This document shows, one piece after another, positions 16,480-25,108 of a stretch of DNA of 64,000 nt. The DNA is from CBDFGN01 sp965247065. GTDB taxonomy: Bacteria; Bacteroidota; Bacteroidia; Cytophagales; Cyclobacteriaceae. Numbering within the stretch: position 1 is the stretch's first letter; every line of letters starts with the position of its first letter. The notes beneath the pieces were generated by a model. That model was given only the letters and a program-made list of their open reading frames with translations. It made no database searches and was not told where the DNA came from. The translations under genes and the position numbers were made by a program. The stretch lies in NCBI GenBank assembly GCA_965247065.1, contig CBDFGN010000006.1, positions 4,092,001 to 4,156,000 of the forward strand, written 5' to 3'.

Positions 16480-17622
16480 TTATCGTACCGAATTTTCCAG
16501 AGTTCTTGGCTGGCAAGAGTTATATTGATAAAGATGCAGGTGCTCTGTGGGTATCTTCTCCATCCTGTCCAAATCGTCTATACTCAATTCAACGTCAAGG
16601 GCTTCCGCTACCCCCAGGGTTATCTTCCGCTGCACCTCGAGCACATTGGATGGAGTAAACTCAAGGGTATAATTTTCGATCCAAATTGCTTTTCCGGAGG
16701 TAACATCCATCAGTTCAACTCTTAAGCTTATTTCATTCCGGTCGATATGGACCATACCCGTTATGAGCGCTGTAGCCTCAAGAGGGTTCCCAACCTCCTG
16801 ATTTGATTCCATGGAATGGCTCATATCTAAACCCTTTTCATCCGGGACGATCTTTATCCCCTCAATTTTTGATAACTGGGCCACGAGATCGTCTTGTAAA
16901 CCGGCGGCAAACGGATCGCCGTCACCGGCGTCGGAATACTGAGCAAAGGGTAGAAGGGCTATTATCTCTGTTCGGGCAGGGAACTCGTCGACAGGAGTTT
17001 TGAACTGGTGATAGCCTAGTTGCACATATGCCAAACTCAAAACCGCAACTGATGGCACAAAGGCCCAAAAGGCCTTTTGCAGTCGTCTCAGGTGATAGTT
17101 TAGTTCAAGTCGGGATGAGCCCGGCCCTTCCAAAGGATCTTTGATTTCGAAAATACGGACCGGTTCTCTGACGTTCCTTAGATTTTTTTCCTTCACGAAA
17201 GCGGTTCTGATATCTTTCTTGTTGAGAACATTCTTATGCACTGATTCAGAGACCCAAATCTTCCCAACAGGTGCCAGGGCCTGGAGCCTGGAGGCGATGT
17301 TAATGCCGTCGCCGAACACATCATGGTCCTCGAACACTACTTCCCCTTCATGAATGCCAATTCTTAATTGCAAGTCGGCCTCGCCTCGGCAAGTATGCTG
17401 AATCTCTATGGCGCAAGAAACGGCTTGGGAGACCGTTCTAAAACTGGAAAGGATTCCGTCCCCGATCTCCTTCAACCAAGTGCCCCCGTGATGCTGTATT
17501 AGGGGCCGTTGTATATTCCGGTTTTTGCGTAGCAATTGAAACGCTCTTTCCTCATCTCTTCCCATCAACGACGTGTAGCCCGCGATATCGGTAAACATTA
17601 TGGCTGCAAGCTGTCGTTCCAT
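16480..17622 (-). CDS. Class III adenylate/guanylate cyclase with membrane helix and C-terminal FlgO/TolB-like domain
   Basis: The N-terminal catalytic domain starts RQLAAIMFTDIAGYTSLMG (first metal Asp in FTDIAGY) and contains EIGDGILSSF (second metal Asp), LRIGIHEGEV and GDGINIASRL. A hydrophobic stretch near residue 195-210 (FVPSVAVLSLAYVQL) is probably one membrane helix. The remaining about 150 residues (IALLPFAQYSDAGDGDPFAAGL onward, with VDVTSGKAIW-type end) resemble the FlgO/TolB-N-like domain seen in cyclase-TPR proteins, but the TPR array usually following is absent, so the protein is short (380 residues). TTG at 17628 precedes ATG at 17622; the ATG is preferred. Whether cAMP or cGMP is made cannot be read. 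Confidence 0.85.
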   Translation of the reverse strand: MERQLAAIMFTDIAGYTSLMGRDEERAFQLLRKNRNIQRPLIQHHGGTWLKEIGDGILSSFRTVSQAVSCAIEIQHTCRGEADLQLRIGIHEGEVVFEDHDVFGDGINIASRLQALAPVGKIWVSESVHKNVLNKKDIRTAFVKEKNLRNVREPVRIFEIKDPLEGPGSSRLELNYHLRRLQKAFWAFVPSVAVLSLAYVQLGYHQFKTPVDEFPARTEIIALLPFAQYSDAGDGDPFAAGLQDDLVAQLSKIEGIKIVPDEKGLDMSHSMESNQEVGNPLEATALITGMVHIDRNEISLRVELMDVTSGKAIWIENYTLEFTPSNVLEVQRKITLGVAEALDVELSIDDLDRMEKIPTEHLHLYQYNSCQPRTLENSVR

Positions 17623-17737
17623 GATCAAATTGATAGTCTATATTTATTGACTCAGGGAGCAAAAGTCACCCTAACGCCCTGAAAATAAAATCCTTAAAAG
17701 AATTTCTTCTCAAGTGATGGTGGCGCTGAATAACGGC

Positions 17738-18781
17738 TTAATCCGTATACCTGACATAATTCCGCCACTTCTCCAGCACGGACTCAAAATCCTTCGGAAC
17801 TTGGGAATCGAACAGGGTTTTCTCCCCAGTTGCGGGATGTACAAATGCTATCGATTTTGCGTGCAGCGCCTGCCGAGGAATAAGATGAAAGCAGTTTTCA
17901 ACAAAGGTCTTGTACTTTGAGAACTTCGTGCCCTTCAGGATCTGATCCCCACCGTAGGTGGAATCATTAAAAATGGGATGACCCAGGTACTTCATATGGG
18001 CTCTTATCTGATGGGTTCTACCGGTTTCAAGCCTGCACTCCACCAAGGACACATAGCGTATTGCTTCTACCACCTTATAATTAGTGACAGCCCTGCGACC
18101 GAGATCGCCTTGGGGAAATGCCGCAGTGACTCGCCGATCTTTCAGGCTGCGGCCCAGGTTCACCTCAATTCTCCCCTCCGAATCGGGTTCACCCCATACC
18201 AAAGCCCAGTAGGTTCGGTCAACGGAATGATCAAAAAACTGTTTAGCCAAAGCACTTAGGGCTCTTTCAGATTTGGCTATGACCAACAAGCCGGAAGTAT
18301 TCTTGTCGATCCGATGAACTAAACCTGGGCGTCCCTCATTTTTGGGCATTTGAGGTAAGTTCTGAAAATGATAGGTGAGGGCGTTTACCAGGGTCCCTTT
18401 CCAATTGTTATAAGCGGGATGTACAACCATACCTGCAGCTTTGTTGACTACAAGTAAATCCTCATCTTCATGTATTATGTCGATCGGTATATCTTCTGGA
18501 ACCACTTCGGTGTCACGCGGCGGATTAGGAAGAAAAATCTGGATGAAGTCCAAAGGTTTAACCTTGTAATTTGACTTTACAGCTCTTTTATTTACCTGGA
18601 CAAATTCATCCTTGATGGCAGCTTGAATTTTGCTCCGACTTACGTGCGAGAGGCGGGTGATCAGGAATCTGTCTATTCTAACAGAGGATTGTTTTGGATC
18701 GACCTCAATTTGATGGTGCTCATGAAGGCCACGCTCATCTTCCGGCTCTGCTTGCTCTTGCAGTTCATTGCTGGGGGCCAT
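17738..18781 (-). CDS. RluA/RluD-family 23S rRNA pseudouridine synthase
   Basis: Isomerises uridine to pseudouridine, probably in 23S rRNA (the RluD type modifies helix 69). An S4 RNA-binding domain lies near the N-terminus (SVRIDRFLITRLSHVSRSK), followed by the catalytic domain with HRIDKNTSGLLV (catalytic Asp), RTYWALVWG, and the C-terminal LETGRTHQIRAHMKYLGHP. The open frame extends upstream to 18841, but that would overlap the divergent PLP-enzyme gene and adds sequence not expected for the family; ATG at 18781 (347 residues, MAPSNELQEQAEP) is the sensible start. The intergenic space to the divergent gene is only 28 bases. Confidence 0.9.
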   Translation of the reverse strand: MAPSNELQEQAEPEDERGLHEHHQIEVDPKQSSVRIDRFLITRLSHVSRSKIQAAIKDEFVQVNKRAVKSNYKVKPLDFIQIFLPNPPRDTEVVPEDIPIDIIHEDEDLLVVNKAAGMVVHPAYNNWKGTLVNALTYHFQNLPQMPKNEGRPGLVHRIDKNTSGLLVIAKSERALSALAKQFFDHSVDRTYWALVWGEPDSEGRIEVNLGRSLKDRRVTAAFPQGDLGRRAVTNYKVVEAIRYVSLVECRLETGRTHQIRAHMKYLGHPIFNDSTYGGDQILKGTKFSKYKTFVENCFHLIPRQALHAKSIAFVHPATGEKTLFDSQVPKDFESVLEKWRNYVRYTD

Positions 18782-18786
18782 AATTA

Positions 18787-18802
18787 CAAATATATAAATT
18801 TG
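18787..18802. promoter_or_regulatory. Back-to-back -7-like boxes between divergent genes
   Basis: CAAATATATAAATTTG is an imperfect palindrome. It reads TATATTTG towards the pseudouridine synthase and TAAATTTG towards the PLP enzyme, both matching TAnnTTTG. If both are used, the leaders would be only about 5-10 bases. No well spaced -33 boxes were found. Confidence 0.3.
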
Positions 18803-18809
18803 CTGTCCC

Positions 18810-19727
18810 ATGTTATCTAAATCCCAATTGCCTACGCCCATTCAACCTCTTGAAGATCCTCAACTTCAGAGTTTCGGAGTAAACATTTTGGTTAAGCGAG
18901 ACGATCTTATTCATCCCACAGTTTCGGGCACCAAATGGCGCAAACTCAAATACAACATTGCCATTGCCAAGAAAAGACGAATGAAAACTTTGCTCACTTT
19001 TGGAGGAGCATATTCAAATCACATCTTTGCAACAGCGGCAGCAGGCGCTGAATCGGGAATGAAAACCATCGGAATTATCCGGGGCGAACTTATGAAACCC
19101 TTGAATCCAACGCTATCTTACGCGGCTCGGCTGGGCATGAATTTGCAGTTCGTTAGCCGGCAGGAGTATCGAAAAAAGGACCAGGAAGCCTTTCTAATGG
19201 CCCTGGAAGGTGAACACGGTAGTTTTTATCTCATTCCGGAAGGAGGATCCAATGGCCTGGCGTTGAAGGGAGTGTCAGAGATGATAAACGAAATCGACGT
19301 CAATTATGACTTCATCTGTACACCGGTCGGCACTGGCGGAACCTTAGCAGGGTTATTGCAAGGCCTGGAAGGCAAAAAAAGGGCCTTGGGGTTTCCGGTG
19401 CTCAAAGCCCCCTCCCTGGAGTCCCGGATCAGGCTTTTGCTCCGAAAAGAATCGGGACTCAATCCTAGCAATTTCAATTTGCTACAGGACTACGACTTTG
19501 GAGGCTTCGCCAGATTCACTTCGGGGCTTATAGATTTCATAAATCGCTGCAGGTATGAACACCACTTGCGGTTGGATCCAATCTATACCGGTAAGATGCT
19601 TTTTGGCATATACGACCTCATAAGAAAGGGATATTTCCCTACAGGATCAACTGTTTTGGCCCTGCATACTGGAGGCCTGCAGGGTATTGTAGGATTTAAC
19701 CAAAGATTTGTGGATCTGATTAAGTAG
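18810..19727 (+). CDS. PLP-dependent ACC deaminase / D-cysteine desulfhydrase-family enzyme
   Basis: A 305-residue tryptophan-synthase-beta-fold PLP enzyme. The N-terminal VKRDDLIHPTVSGTKWRKLKYN contains the family's R-D-D-L and PLP lysine (in GTKWRKLKY). GGAYSNHIFATAAAG is the substrate-carboxylate and PLP phosphate region; CTPVGTGGTLAGL is the glycine-rich phosphate loop. These are characteristic of the 1-aminocyclopropane-1-carboxylate deaminase/D-cysteine desulfhydrase family; Bacteroidota members are usually short as here. True ACC deaminase activity is not assured. The next gene, a YcaQ-like winged-helix protein, starts three bases after the stop, suggesting cotranscription. Confidence 0.87.
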   Translation: MLSKSQLPTPIQPLEDPQLQSFGVNILVKRDDLIHPTVSGTKWRKLKYNIAIAKKRRMKTLLTFGGAYSNHIFATAAAGAESGMKTIGIIRGELMKPLNPTLSYAARLGMNLQFVSRQEYRKKDQEAFLMALEGEHGSFYLIPEGGSNGLALKGVSEMINEIDVNYDFICTPVGTGGTLAGLLQGLEGKKRALGFPVLKAPSLESRIRLLLRKESGLNPSNFNLLQDYDFGGFARFTSGLIDFINRCRYEHHLRLDPIYTGKMLFGIYDLIRKGYFPTGSTVLALHTGGLQGIVGFNQRFVDLIK

Positions 19728-19730
19728 CTC

Positions 19731-20928
19731 ATGTTGCCGCCGATAGTTATTCCCAAAGAAGAAGCCCGGAATCTGGTACTGTCGAGCCAGGGTTTAGATG
19801 GTAATCTTGAATTCGGAGAAGGGATACCAGGAGCGGCTGGGGCAATCCAAAAACTGGGCTATGTTCAAATTGATACCATCAACATAATTGAAAGAGCCCA
19901 TCATCACATACTCTGGAGCCGGGTAAAGAATTATAACCCTGAGATGCTGGGCCGGCTTCAGTCTCAACCTGAGCCTCAAATTTTTGAATACTGGAGCCAT
20001 GCCGCGGCATATCTGCCAATTCAGGATTTCAGGTTTTCCTTGCCATTGAAAAAGGCCTTCACTGAAGGGGATATCAAATTTTACCCCCGGGACGCCAAGA
20101 CAATTGGCTTGGTTTGGAAGCGGATCAAGGAGGAGGGTCCGCTAATGTCCAAAGATTTTGAATCTGAGGTAGTCAACCCGGATCAGAAGTGGCAGGTTAG
20201 AGCCACAAAAATTGCATTGGGTCAATTGGCCATGGAAGGTAAATTGATGGTTACCAAGAGGATCAATTTCCATAAAATCTACGACCTGCCTTCCCGTATC
20301 GTACCCTCTCATGTAGATCAATCCATGCCTTCTGCTGAGGAATATGCCCATCATCTGATCAACATCATCTGTACGAGCCAATGGATTGATCACATTAAAC
20401 CAGATCAATTATCAGAGAAAGATCTATCGACAAGCGGTAAAAAACGAATTAACCAATATGGTTGATGCAGGGCTAATTCAACGCGTCGAAGTGCATGGCC
20501 TCAAAGAAACCTTCTTTGCCAATCCATTGGAGTTTGGGAAATCCCCAGAGCAGAGATCCGTTCATTTGCTGAGTCCTTTTGATAATGCTATTATCCAAAG
20601 GAGAAGAATAATGGATATCTTTGGATTCGATTATCAGCTGGAATGCTATCTACCTCCGACCAAAAGGAGCTACGGGTATTTCTGCTTACCGGTCCTTTGG
20701 GGCAACCAGTTTGTAGGCAGACTTGACCCGAAAGTTGACCGGAAAACTAGAACCTTCACTGTTGTAAATTTGGTTCTGGATTCGATAACTGAAGATTTGC
20801 TTGAGCTTTTAGCGGCCAAAATATGGGCATTGGCCCGGTTCAATGAATGCAACAAGCTTGCAATCCAAAAGACCGCCCCGAGAATCAAGGGAAAGCTAAA
20901 CCAGTTACTGGCAACCGTTCAACGTTAA
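19731..20928 (+). pseudogene. YcaQ-like winged-helix DNA glycosylase, frameshifted
   Basis: Two overlapping plus frames together give a full-length (about 398 residue) protein of the HTH_42/YcaQ family, whose studied member unhooks interstrand DNA crosslinks. Frame 1 contains GYVQIDTINIIERAHHHILW, EYWSHAAAYLP and ends usefully around EYAHHLIN; frame 2 continues VRANGLITLNQINYQRK, HLLSPFDNAIIQRRR, and FVGRLDPKVDRKTRTF, the typical C-terminus. The shift lies near 20360-20380; removing one base restores one frame. The catalytic QxD motif of characterised YcaQ corresponds to the QIDT segment here. Damage or consensus error cannot be separated. The stop codon shares bases with the convergent DinB gene (20925-20928). 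Confidence 0.75.
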
Positions 20929-21460
20929 CTTCCATTCCCGGAAAAGCTTGGATGCCGTTCACGGTAGAAAGTGACCAGGTCCGTCCCTATGGCCTGCCCA
21001 CCCAACTGCCTGAACATCGTGGTCACCTGCCCCCGATGATAGGTAGAGTGGTTAACAACATGACGGAGTAAGATCCACAAGGGCATACTGTACTTTTTTT
21101 CTTTTAGGCTGCCAAAATCGATAAACTGGCTAAGATCATCAGTGGACAAGTTTGTTACATAGTCGTAAAATCCTGATCTACCCTCTGGCAAATGCTTCTC
21201 AAGAGCTCAAAGCTTGAAGTGTGCCACTCCTCCGGTGCCGTTGTTGGTGAGCGTCCCTCCCACCGTGACAACCAGATCCATTGAGCCGACATGATATGCA
21301 GTAATGTACTCAGTATCGAAGGGAAGCTTCCTTTGAGATCTCGGCTTAATTCGGCCTCTGAGAATTTTGAGGCCGCAGCAAGAATTCGTCGATTTGCCCA
21401 GGAATTAAACTCATATAATTCCAGTATTTCATCTCTAGCCTGGTTCATTGTTCTTTCCAT
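20925..21460 (-). pseudogene. DinB-family four-helix protein, frameshifted
   Basis: Minus-strand frames combine to a 178-residue DinB/DUF664-type protein. Part 1 begins at ATG 21460 and contains LYEFNSWANRRILAAASK and LLHIMSAQWIWLSRWEG (first metal histidine). Part 2 reads FYDYVTNLSTDDL and LLRHVVNHSTYHRGQVTTM, carrying the paired histidines of the family. The join is at an A-run 21167-21170 (T4 in the gene); one additional T would restore QRVDQDFYDYVTNL. DinB-like proteins are DNA-damage-inducible or thiol-dependent enzymes of diverse function. The end overlaps the YcaQ-like gene, and the start overlaps the MOSC gene by 26 bases on the same strand. Confidence 0.78.
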
Positions 21461-22091
21461 TAGGAATTTTCAAAAAAAACTCTATCCAATTCTTGGGTAG
21501 GCCTGGAGACCCGATGGCTTTGGCTGTCAACCCCGGCTCTTTTTCTTCGCCAAGATACAAGCTGATAAAATCGCGAATGAGGATTCCTGATTGGCTCTTT
21601 TCAACTAGACCTATCGCATCACCGGGCCGGAACGCACCCTCCTCCAGAATTCTTAAGTAGAATCCATTGCGCCTGGATTGTACAAATCTCCGCACCATTC
21701 GTGCATCATTGAATTTCAATCCTAGTTTATAACAAGGAAACCTGGGCTGGGTAACCTGAAACAGCGCCGATCCAATTTGAAACTTATCCCCAACCCGAAC
21801 GTCCCTCTCGTTTAATCCATTAGTGGTCAAATTCTCACCAAAGCTTCCCCAAGGTAGATCTTGTTCAAGCTCCTGAGCCCAGAACTTATAATGCTCACCG
21901 GGATAGGCGTAAACCGCCTTGTCCGGGCCCCCGTGTACCTTAAGATCCGACTGCAAGTCACCTTCCAGATTGAGATAGTTAACATTGATGGTCCCTTGAA
22001 CCGGCTCTTTCCAGATTGAGGTAGTTACCAGTTCTCCCTTCCAATCAAAGGTCTTCGGTTTTCCGGCGTTGATGGAGATTATTTGGGCCAC
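21435..22091 (-). CDS. MOSC-domain protein (YiiM-like)
   Basis: A 218-residue protein of the MOSC class, which handles sulfur or molybdenum cofactor chemistry; the YiiM subgroup confers resistance to N-hydroxylated base analogues. The N-terminus is IISINAGKPKTFDWKG; the fold-defining VHGGPDKAVYAYPGEHY and FGENLTTNGLNERDVRVGD follow, and the conserved cysteine lies in QPRFPCYKLG near residue 123. It is followed on the same strand by the DinB gene, overlapping 26 bases, so the two are translationally linked. Substrate unknown. It is transcribed away from the DNA alkylation-repair-like gene starting at 22170. Confidence 0.87.
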   Translation of the reverse strand: MAQIISINAGKPKTFDWKGELVTTSIWKEPVQGTINVNYLNLEGDLQSDLKVHGGPDKAVYAYPGEHYKFWAQELEQDLPWGSFGENLTTNGLNERDVRVGDKFQIGSALFQVTQPRFPCYKLGLKFNDARMVRRFVQSRRNGFYLRILEEGAFRPGDAIGLVEKSQSGILIRDFISLYLGEEKEPGLTAKAIGSPGLPKNWIEFFLKIPNGKNNEPG

Positions 22092-22169
22092 TAGATCGTT
22101 TTGAATGCGAGCTTAAATCTAAACCATTCCCCGTACCTTCATCATTAAATTTTGCCTAGATTGAATCGA

Positions 22170-22844
22170 ATGGAACTCGATCAAGTTCTAAATGAGTTAC
22201 AAAAAGCAGCCAATCCACTAGCCAAACGTGGAATGACCCGGTTCGGAATTGAAATCTCAACTGCTCTGGGGGTCAAAGTACCGGACCTCAGAAGAATCGC
22301 TAGGACCAGCGGCAAGGATCATGACCTAGCTCAGGAATTGTGGCGGACCGGAATTCATGAGGCACGAATCCTGGCCAGCATGATAGATGACCCGAAAGCC
22401 GTAACTCCTGATCAAATGGACTCGTGGGTGAAGGATTTCAACTCGTGGGACCTATGCGATCAAGTGTGTGGAAATCTATTTGTAAGAAGCGAGTGGCGAT
22501 ATGAAAAGGCTTTGGAATACTCCTTCCGGGAATTGGAATTTGAGAAAAGAGCTGGATTTGCTCTGATGGCCTGGTTGGCAGTTCACGATAAGAAGGCAAC
22601 GGATCAGCAGTTCGAACCATTTTTCGCGCGAATTGAAGCGGAAGCGGATGATTCCCGCAACTTCGTTAAGAAAGCTGTGAACTGGGCTTTAAGACAAATA
22701 GGTAAAAGGAATGGGGATCTACACTCCCGGGCACTGGCAACTTCCCGAAGCCTACTGGGATCCGATTCTAAAAGCGCCAAATGGATAGCTGGAGGAGCCC
22801 TCAAGGAGCTCCAGAGCCCCAATATCAGGGAAAGGTTTGCCTAA
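22170..22844 (+). CDS. DNA alkylation repair protein (AlkD-like, HEAT-like repeats)
   Basis: An all-helical protein built of HEAT-like repeats, as in the AlkC/AlkD DNA glycosylases that remove N3/N7-alkylpurines. Recognisable elements are FGIEISTALGVKVPDLRRI at the N-terminus, the HEARILASMIDDP helix, WDLCDQVCGNLF in the middle and FVKKAVNWALRQIGKR near the end. The frame is open from TTG 22152, but ATG at 22170 (224 residues) is a better start. The tryptophan-aspartate pair in FNSWDLCDQ lies where the active-site Trp and Asp are found in AlkD. It is divergent from the MOSC gene. Confidence 0.88.
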   Translation: MELDQVLNELQKAANPLAKRGMTRFGIEISTALGVKVPDLRRIARTSGKDHDLAQELWRTGIHEARILASMIDDPKAVTPDQMDSWVKDFNSWDLCDQVCGNLFVRSEWRYEKALEYSFRELEFEKRAGFALMAWLAVHDKKATDQQFEPFFARIEAEADDSRNFVKKAVNWALRQIGKRNGDLHSRALATSRSLLGSDSKSAKWIAGGALKELQSPNIRERFA

Positions 22845-22882
22845 TCGGCACCTGACCAGTCACGAAAGATCCCCGGCCCGAA

Positions 22883-23020
22883 TCAATTTGAACCCATAAG
22901 GTCGGGATTGGCCATTCTGCAATCTATGCAGTACCGATTGGTCCCTAACGGCTTCTTGCAATTCTTACAAATTGGCTTCTCGGTTTTGGCCTTTTCACCC
23001 TCTCGCTTATCGCTCATCAT
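22883..23020 (-). CDS. 45-residue zinc-ribbon-like protein coupled to ompA-like gene
   Basis: A short gene below usual ORF cut-offs. It begins ATGATGAGC; the first ATG shares one base with the ompA-family stop (TAATG), which suggests translational coupling. The peptide is basic and hydrophilic, with two knuckles, ICKNCKK and YCIDCRM, spaced 14 residues apart as in zinc ribbons, and ends NPDLMGSN. The amino-acid pattern and coding punctuation support a real gene, but there is no family I can name. It may bind zinc or nucleic acid. An alternative start is the second ATG (23017). Confidence 0.6.
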   Translation of the reverse strand: MMSDKREGEKAKTEKPICKNCKKPLGTNRYCIDCRMANPDLMGSN

Positions 23021-25053
23021 TACTTTTTGGTGACCTTGAATTCAACCCGTCGATTTACTTGACGATTATCATCGGAGTTATTCGGAACTTCCGGAACCGT
23101 CTCGCCATAGCCTTTGGCTTCCACTCTAAAATCTTTAAGGCCTTGTTTGATTAGATAATTCCTTACCTCATCGGCCCGTCCCTGTGACAGGGTGAGATTG
23201 TAATCATCTGAGCCGCGGTCATCGGTGTGCCCTCTGATTTCGATCTCAACGGTGGGGTTTTGCTTAAGCAATTCAACCACCCGGTCGAGTTCAGGGAAGG
23301 ATTCAGGCCTCAGAGTGGTTTTGTCAAAATCGAAAAAGATATTGTTGAGTCGGACGGTTACTCCAATTTCAATTGGAATCAATAAGAGATCTTTGTTTTG
23401 ACTGCGGGAATCAAACTCGCTAAATTCGATACTATCGGTAAGATTCAGGTACCCTTCGGTTCCAGCTCGCAACACGTACTTTCCAGGTTCCGGAAGAATC
23501 ACAGAATAATATCCCTCACTTGGTTCAGATTTGAAGACCCCCAGCTGGGAGCCGTTCAACTCGTATTTTACCTCAACGGCCAATGGTTCCTGGGTAAGGT
23601 CGTTCATTACATAACCTGACAGCGTAATGGGCTGAATCAGGTTGATGTTCTCTTCTATTTCCATGTAGTACTCATCGGTTTCGATCAGGATCGTATCCGT
23701 AAAGGGCAAAAAACCTGCAACGTTGACATTCACTCTGTAAAGACCAAGTTCTGGAAGGCTGGTTGTGTAATAGCCTTCTTCCGGATTGGATTCCGCACTG
23801 ATCGGGGCCGTCCCTTCTCTGGCAAAATGTATTGAAGTTGTAATCGGGTTTTCTCCTTCCAGATCCCACACCAAGCCGAATACGACAATTTCAACCTTCT
23901 GGGGATCGAGATACAGGTCTTTTTTTACCTCGGCACTACCCTCGATAGTACTCAGATCCAGGCTATCTGACAGATCCAGAAAACCCTCCAGGTAACCTGA
24001 AAAGTGGTAAATCCCTTTCTCGTGCAGTTCAACCTTATAATTACCCTCCTCATCGGTGGTAATAAAGCCCTGATCTTTACCCTCGACCTTATAATCGAAA
24101 TCGGCAACTAGCGTTTCATCAGTTTCACGGTTTCTAACCACACCCGATAGCACAATAATTGGTTTTGGAATAAGACCCAGGATATCCATGTGTCCACCAT
24201 CGGCAGACATGAAGGCCCGGGTGGTAAAGGCTTTGCCCTCGGCGTCGACCGAGAAGTAGGCGTCGAATCCACTTGTATTTACCGGTGGGCCCAAATTTAC
24301 CGGTTCAGACCAGTTCATCCAGGTGTCATCCAGGCGTTTAGATTTCCAGATATCGGCGCCGCCCATGCCCCCTTGTCGGTCACTAGCAAAATACATAGTT
24401 TGGTTGTCGACGGTCAGAAACGGCCCAAATTCATCCTTGTAGGTACTTATCGGTTCGGGTATTTTCTTAGGCCTGGTATATGATTTGGGGCCTCTTCGGA
24501 AGCTTACAAAAATATCGCTTACAACGTGATCGGACCTTTGACTAAAATACAGAATCAGCACTTTCTGATCACCGGTCATTACACCTCCGGAAAACCGGCC
24601 CTTGTTCATGTCCACATATCCTTCAATATCAATATCTTCAGGGCTTGACCATTTGCCTCCCCCGCGATGGGACATGGACAAGCGGGGCGTTTTCTTACTG
24701 TGTCCGCCCCGGAGCAAAAGTGTATGGCCGTTGTCAAGCACGTTCAGTACCTGGTTGAATCGATGGCTATTAAGAGGATGGCCCATATGAACAGCTTCCG
24801 TCCATTCGCCGTTCCCATCCAATTGAGTGAACCAAATGTCCTGAGTGTTATCCCGGCCCATTTGATTCTCAGGATGATCCGCTATGAAGAAATACAATAC
24901 TTTACCATCGGCAGAAACTACCGGTGCTGAATCATGATAGTGGGAGTTAACCTTGTCATCGAGCTCAACAATATCATACAGAATCTTTTGCTTTTCTTGG
25001 GCAAAGGCTGAGATTCCAAATAAAAATGCCAACACTGAGAATTGCCAGCTCAT
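23020..25053 (-). CDS. OmpA-family outer-membrane/peptidoglycan-binding protein with PD40 repeats
   Basis: An exported protein of 677 residues with signal peptide MSWQFSVLAFLFGISAFAQ. The N-terminal half carries PD40/WD40-like repeats (VVSADGKVLYFF, YFASDRQGGMGGADIW, FGPFLTVDNQTMYFA). The middle has three carboxypeptidase-regulatory-like beta-sandwich repeats (GVVRNRETDETLVADF, FGLVWDLEGENPIT, GYVMNDLTQEPLAVEV). The C-terminal OmpA domain has NNIFFDFDKTTLRPES, IRGHTDDRGSDDYN and GRADEVRNYL, the peptidoglycan-binding signature. The frame extends to 25080, but a good Shine-Dalgarno sequence (AGGAG at 25064-25068) stands ten bases before the ATG at 25053, so that start is chosen. It is followed by the coupled zinc-ribbon gene. 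Confidence 0.9.
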   Translation of the reverse strand: MSWQFSVLAFLFGISAFAQEKQKILYDIVELDDKVNSHYHDSAPVVSADGKVLYFFIADHPENQMGRDNTQDIWFTQLDGNGEWTEAVHMGHPLNSHRFNQVLNVLDNGHTLLLRGGHSKKTPRLSMSHRGGGKWSSPEDIDIEGYVDMNKGRFSGGVMTGDQKVLILYFSQRSDHVVSDIFVSFRRGPKSYTRPKKIPEPISTYKDEFGPFLTVDNQTMYFASDRQGGMGGADIWKSKRLDDTWMNWSEPVNLGPPVNTSGFDAYFSVDAEGKAFTTRAFMSADGGHMDILGLIPKPIIVLSGVVRNRETDETLVADFDYKVEGKDQGFITTDEEGNYKVELHEKGIYHFSGYLEGFLDLSDSLDLSTIEGSAEVKKDLYLDPQKVEIVVFGLVWDLEGENPITTSIHFAREGTAPISAESNPEEGYYTTSLPELGLYRVNVNVAGFLPFTDTILIETDEYYMEIEENINLIQPITLSGYVMNDLTQEPLAVEVKYELNGSQLGVFKSEPSEGYYSVILPEPGKYVLRAGTEGYLNLTDSIEFSEFDSRSQNKDLLLIPIEIGVTVRLNNIFFDFDKTTLRPESFPELDRVVELLKQNPTVEIEIRGHTDDRGSDDYNLTLSQGRADEVRNYLIKQGLKDFRVEAKGYGETVPEVPNNSDDNRQVNRRVEFKVTKK

Positions 25054-25108
25054 AGTAAAATCACTCCTTTCGAAGATCAAATTAAAACAAGGCCAGAAGA
25101 ATTCATAA

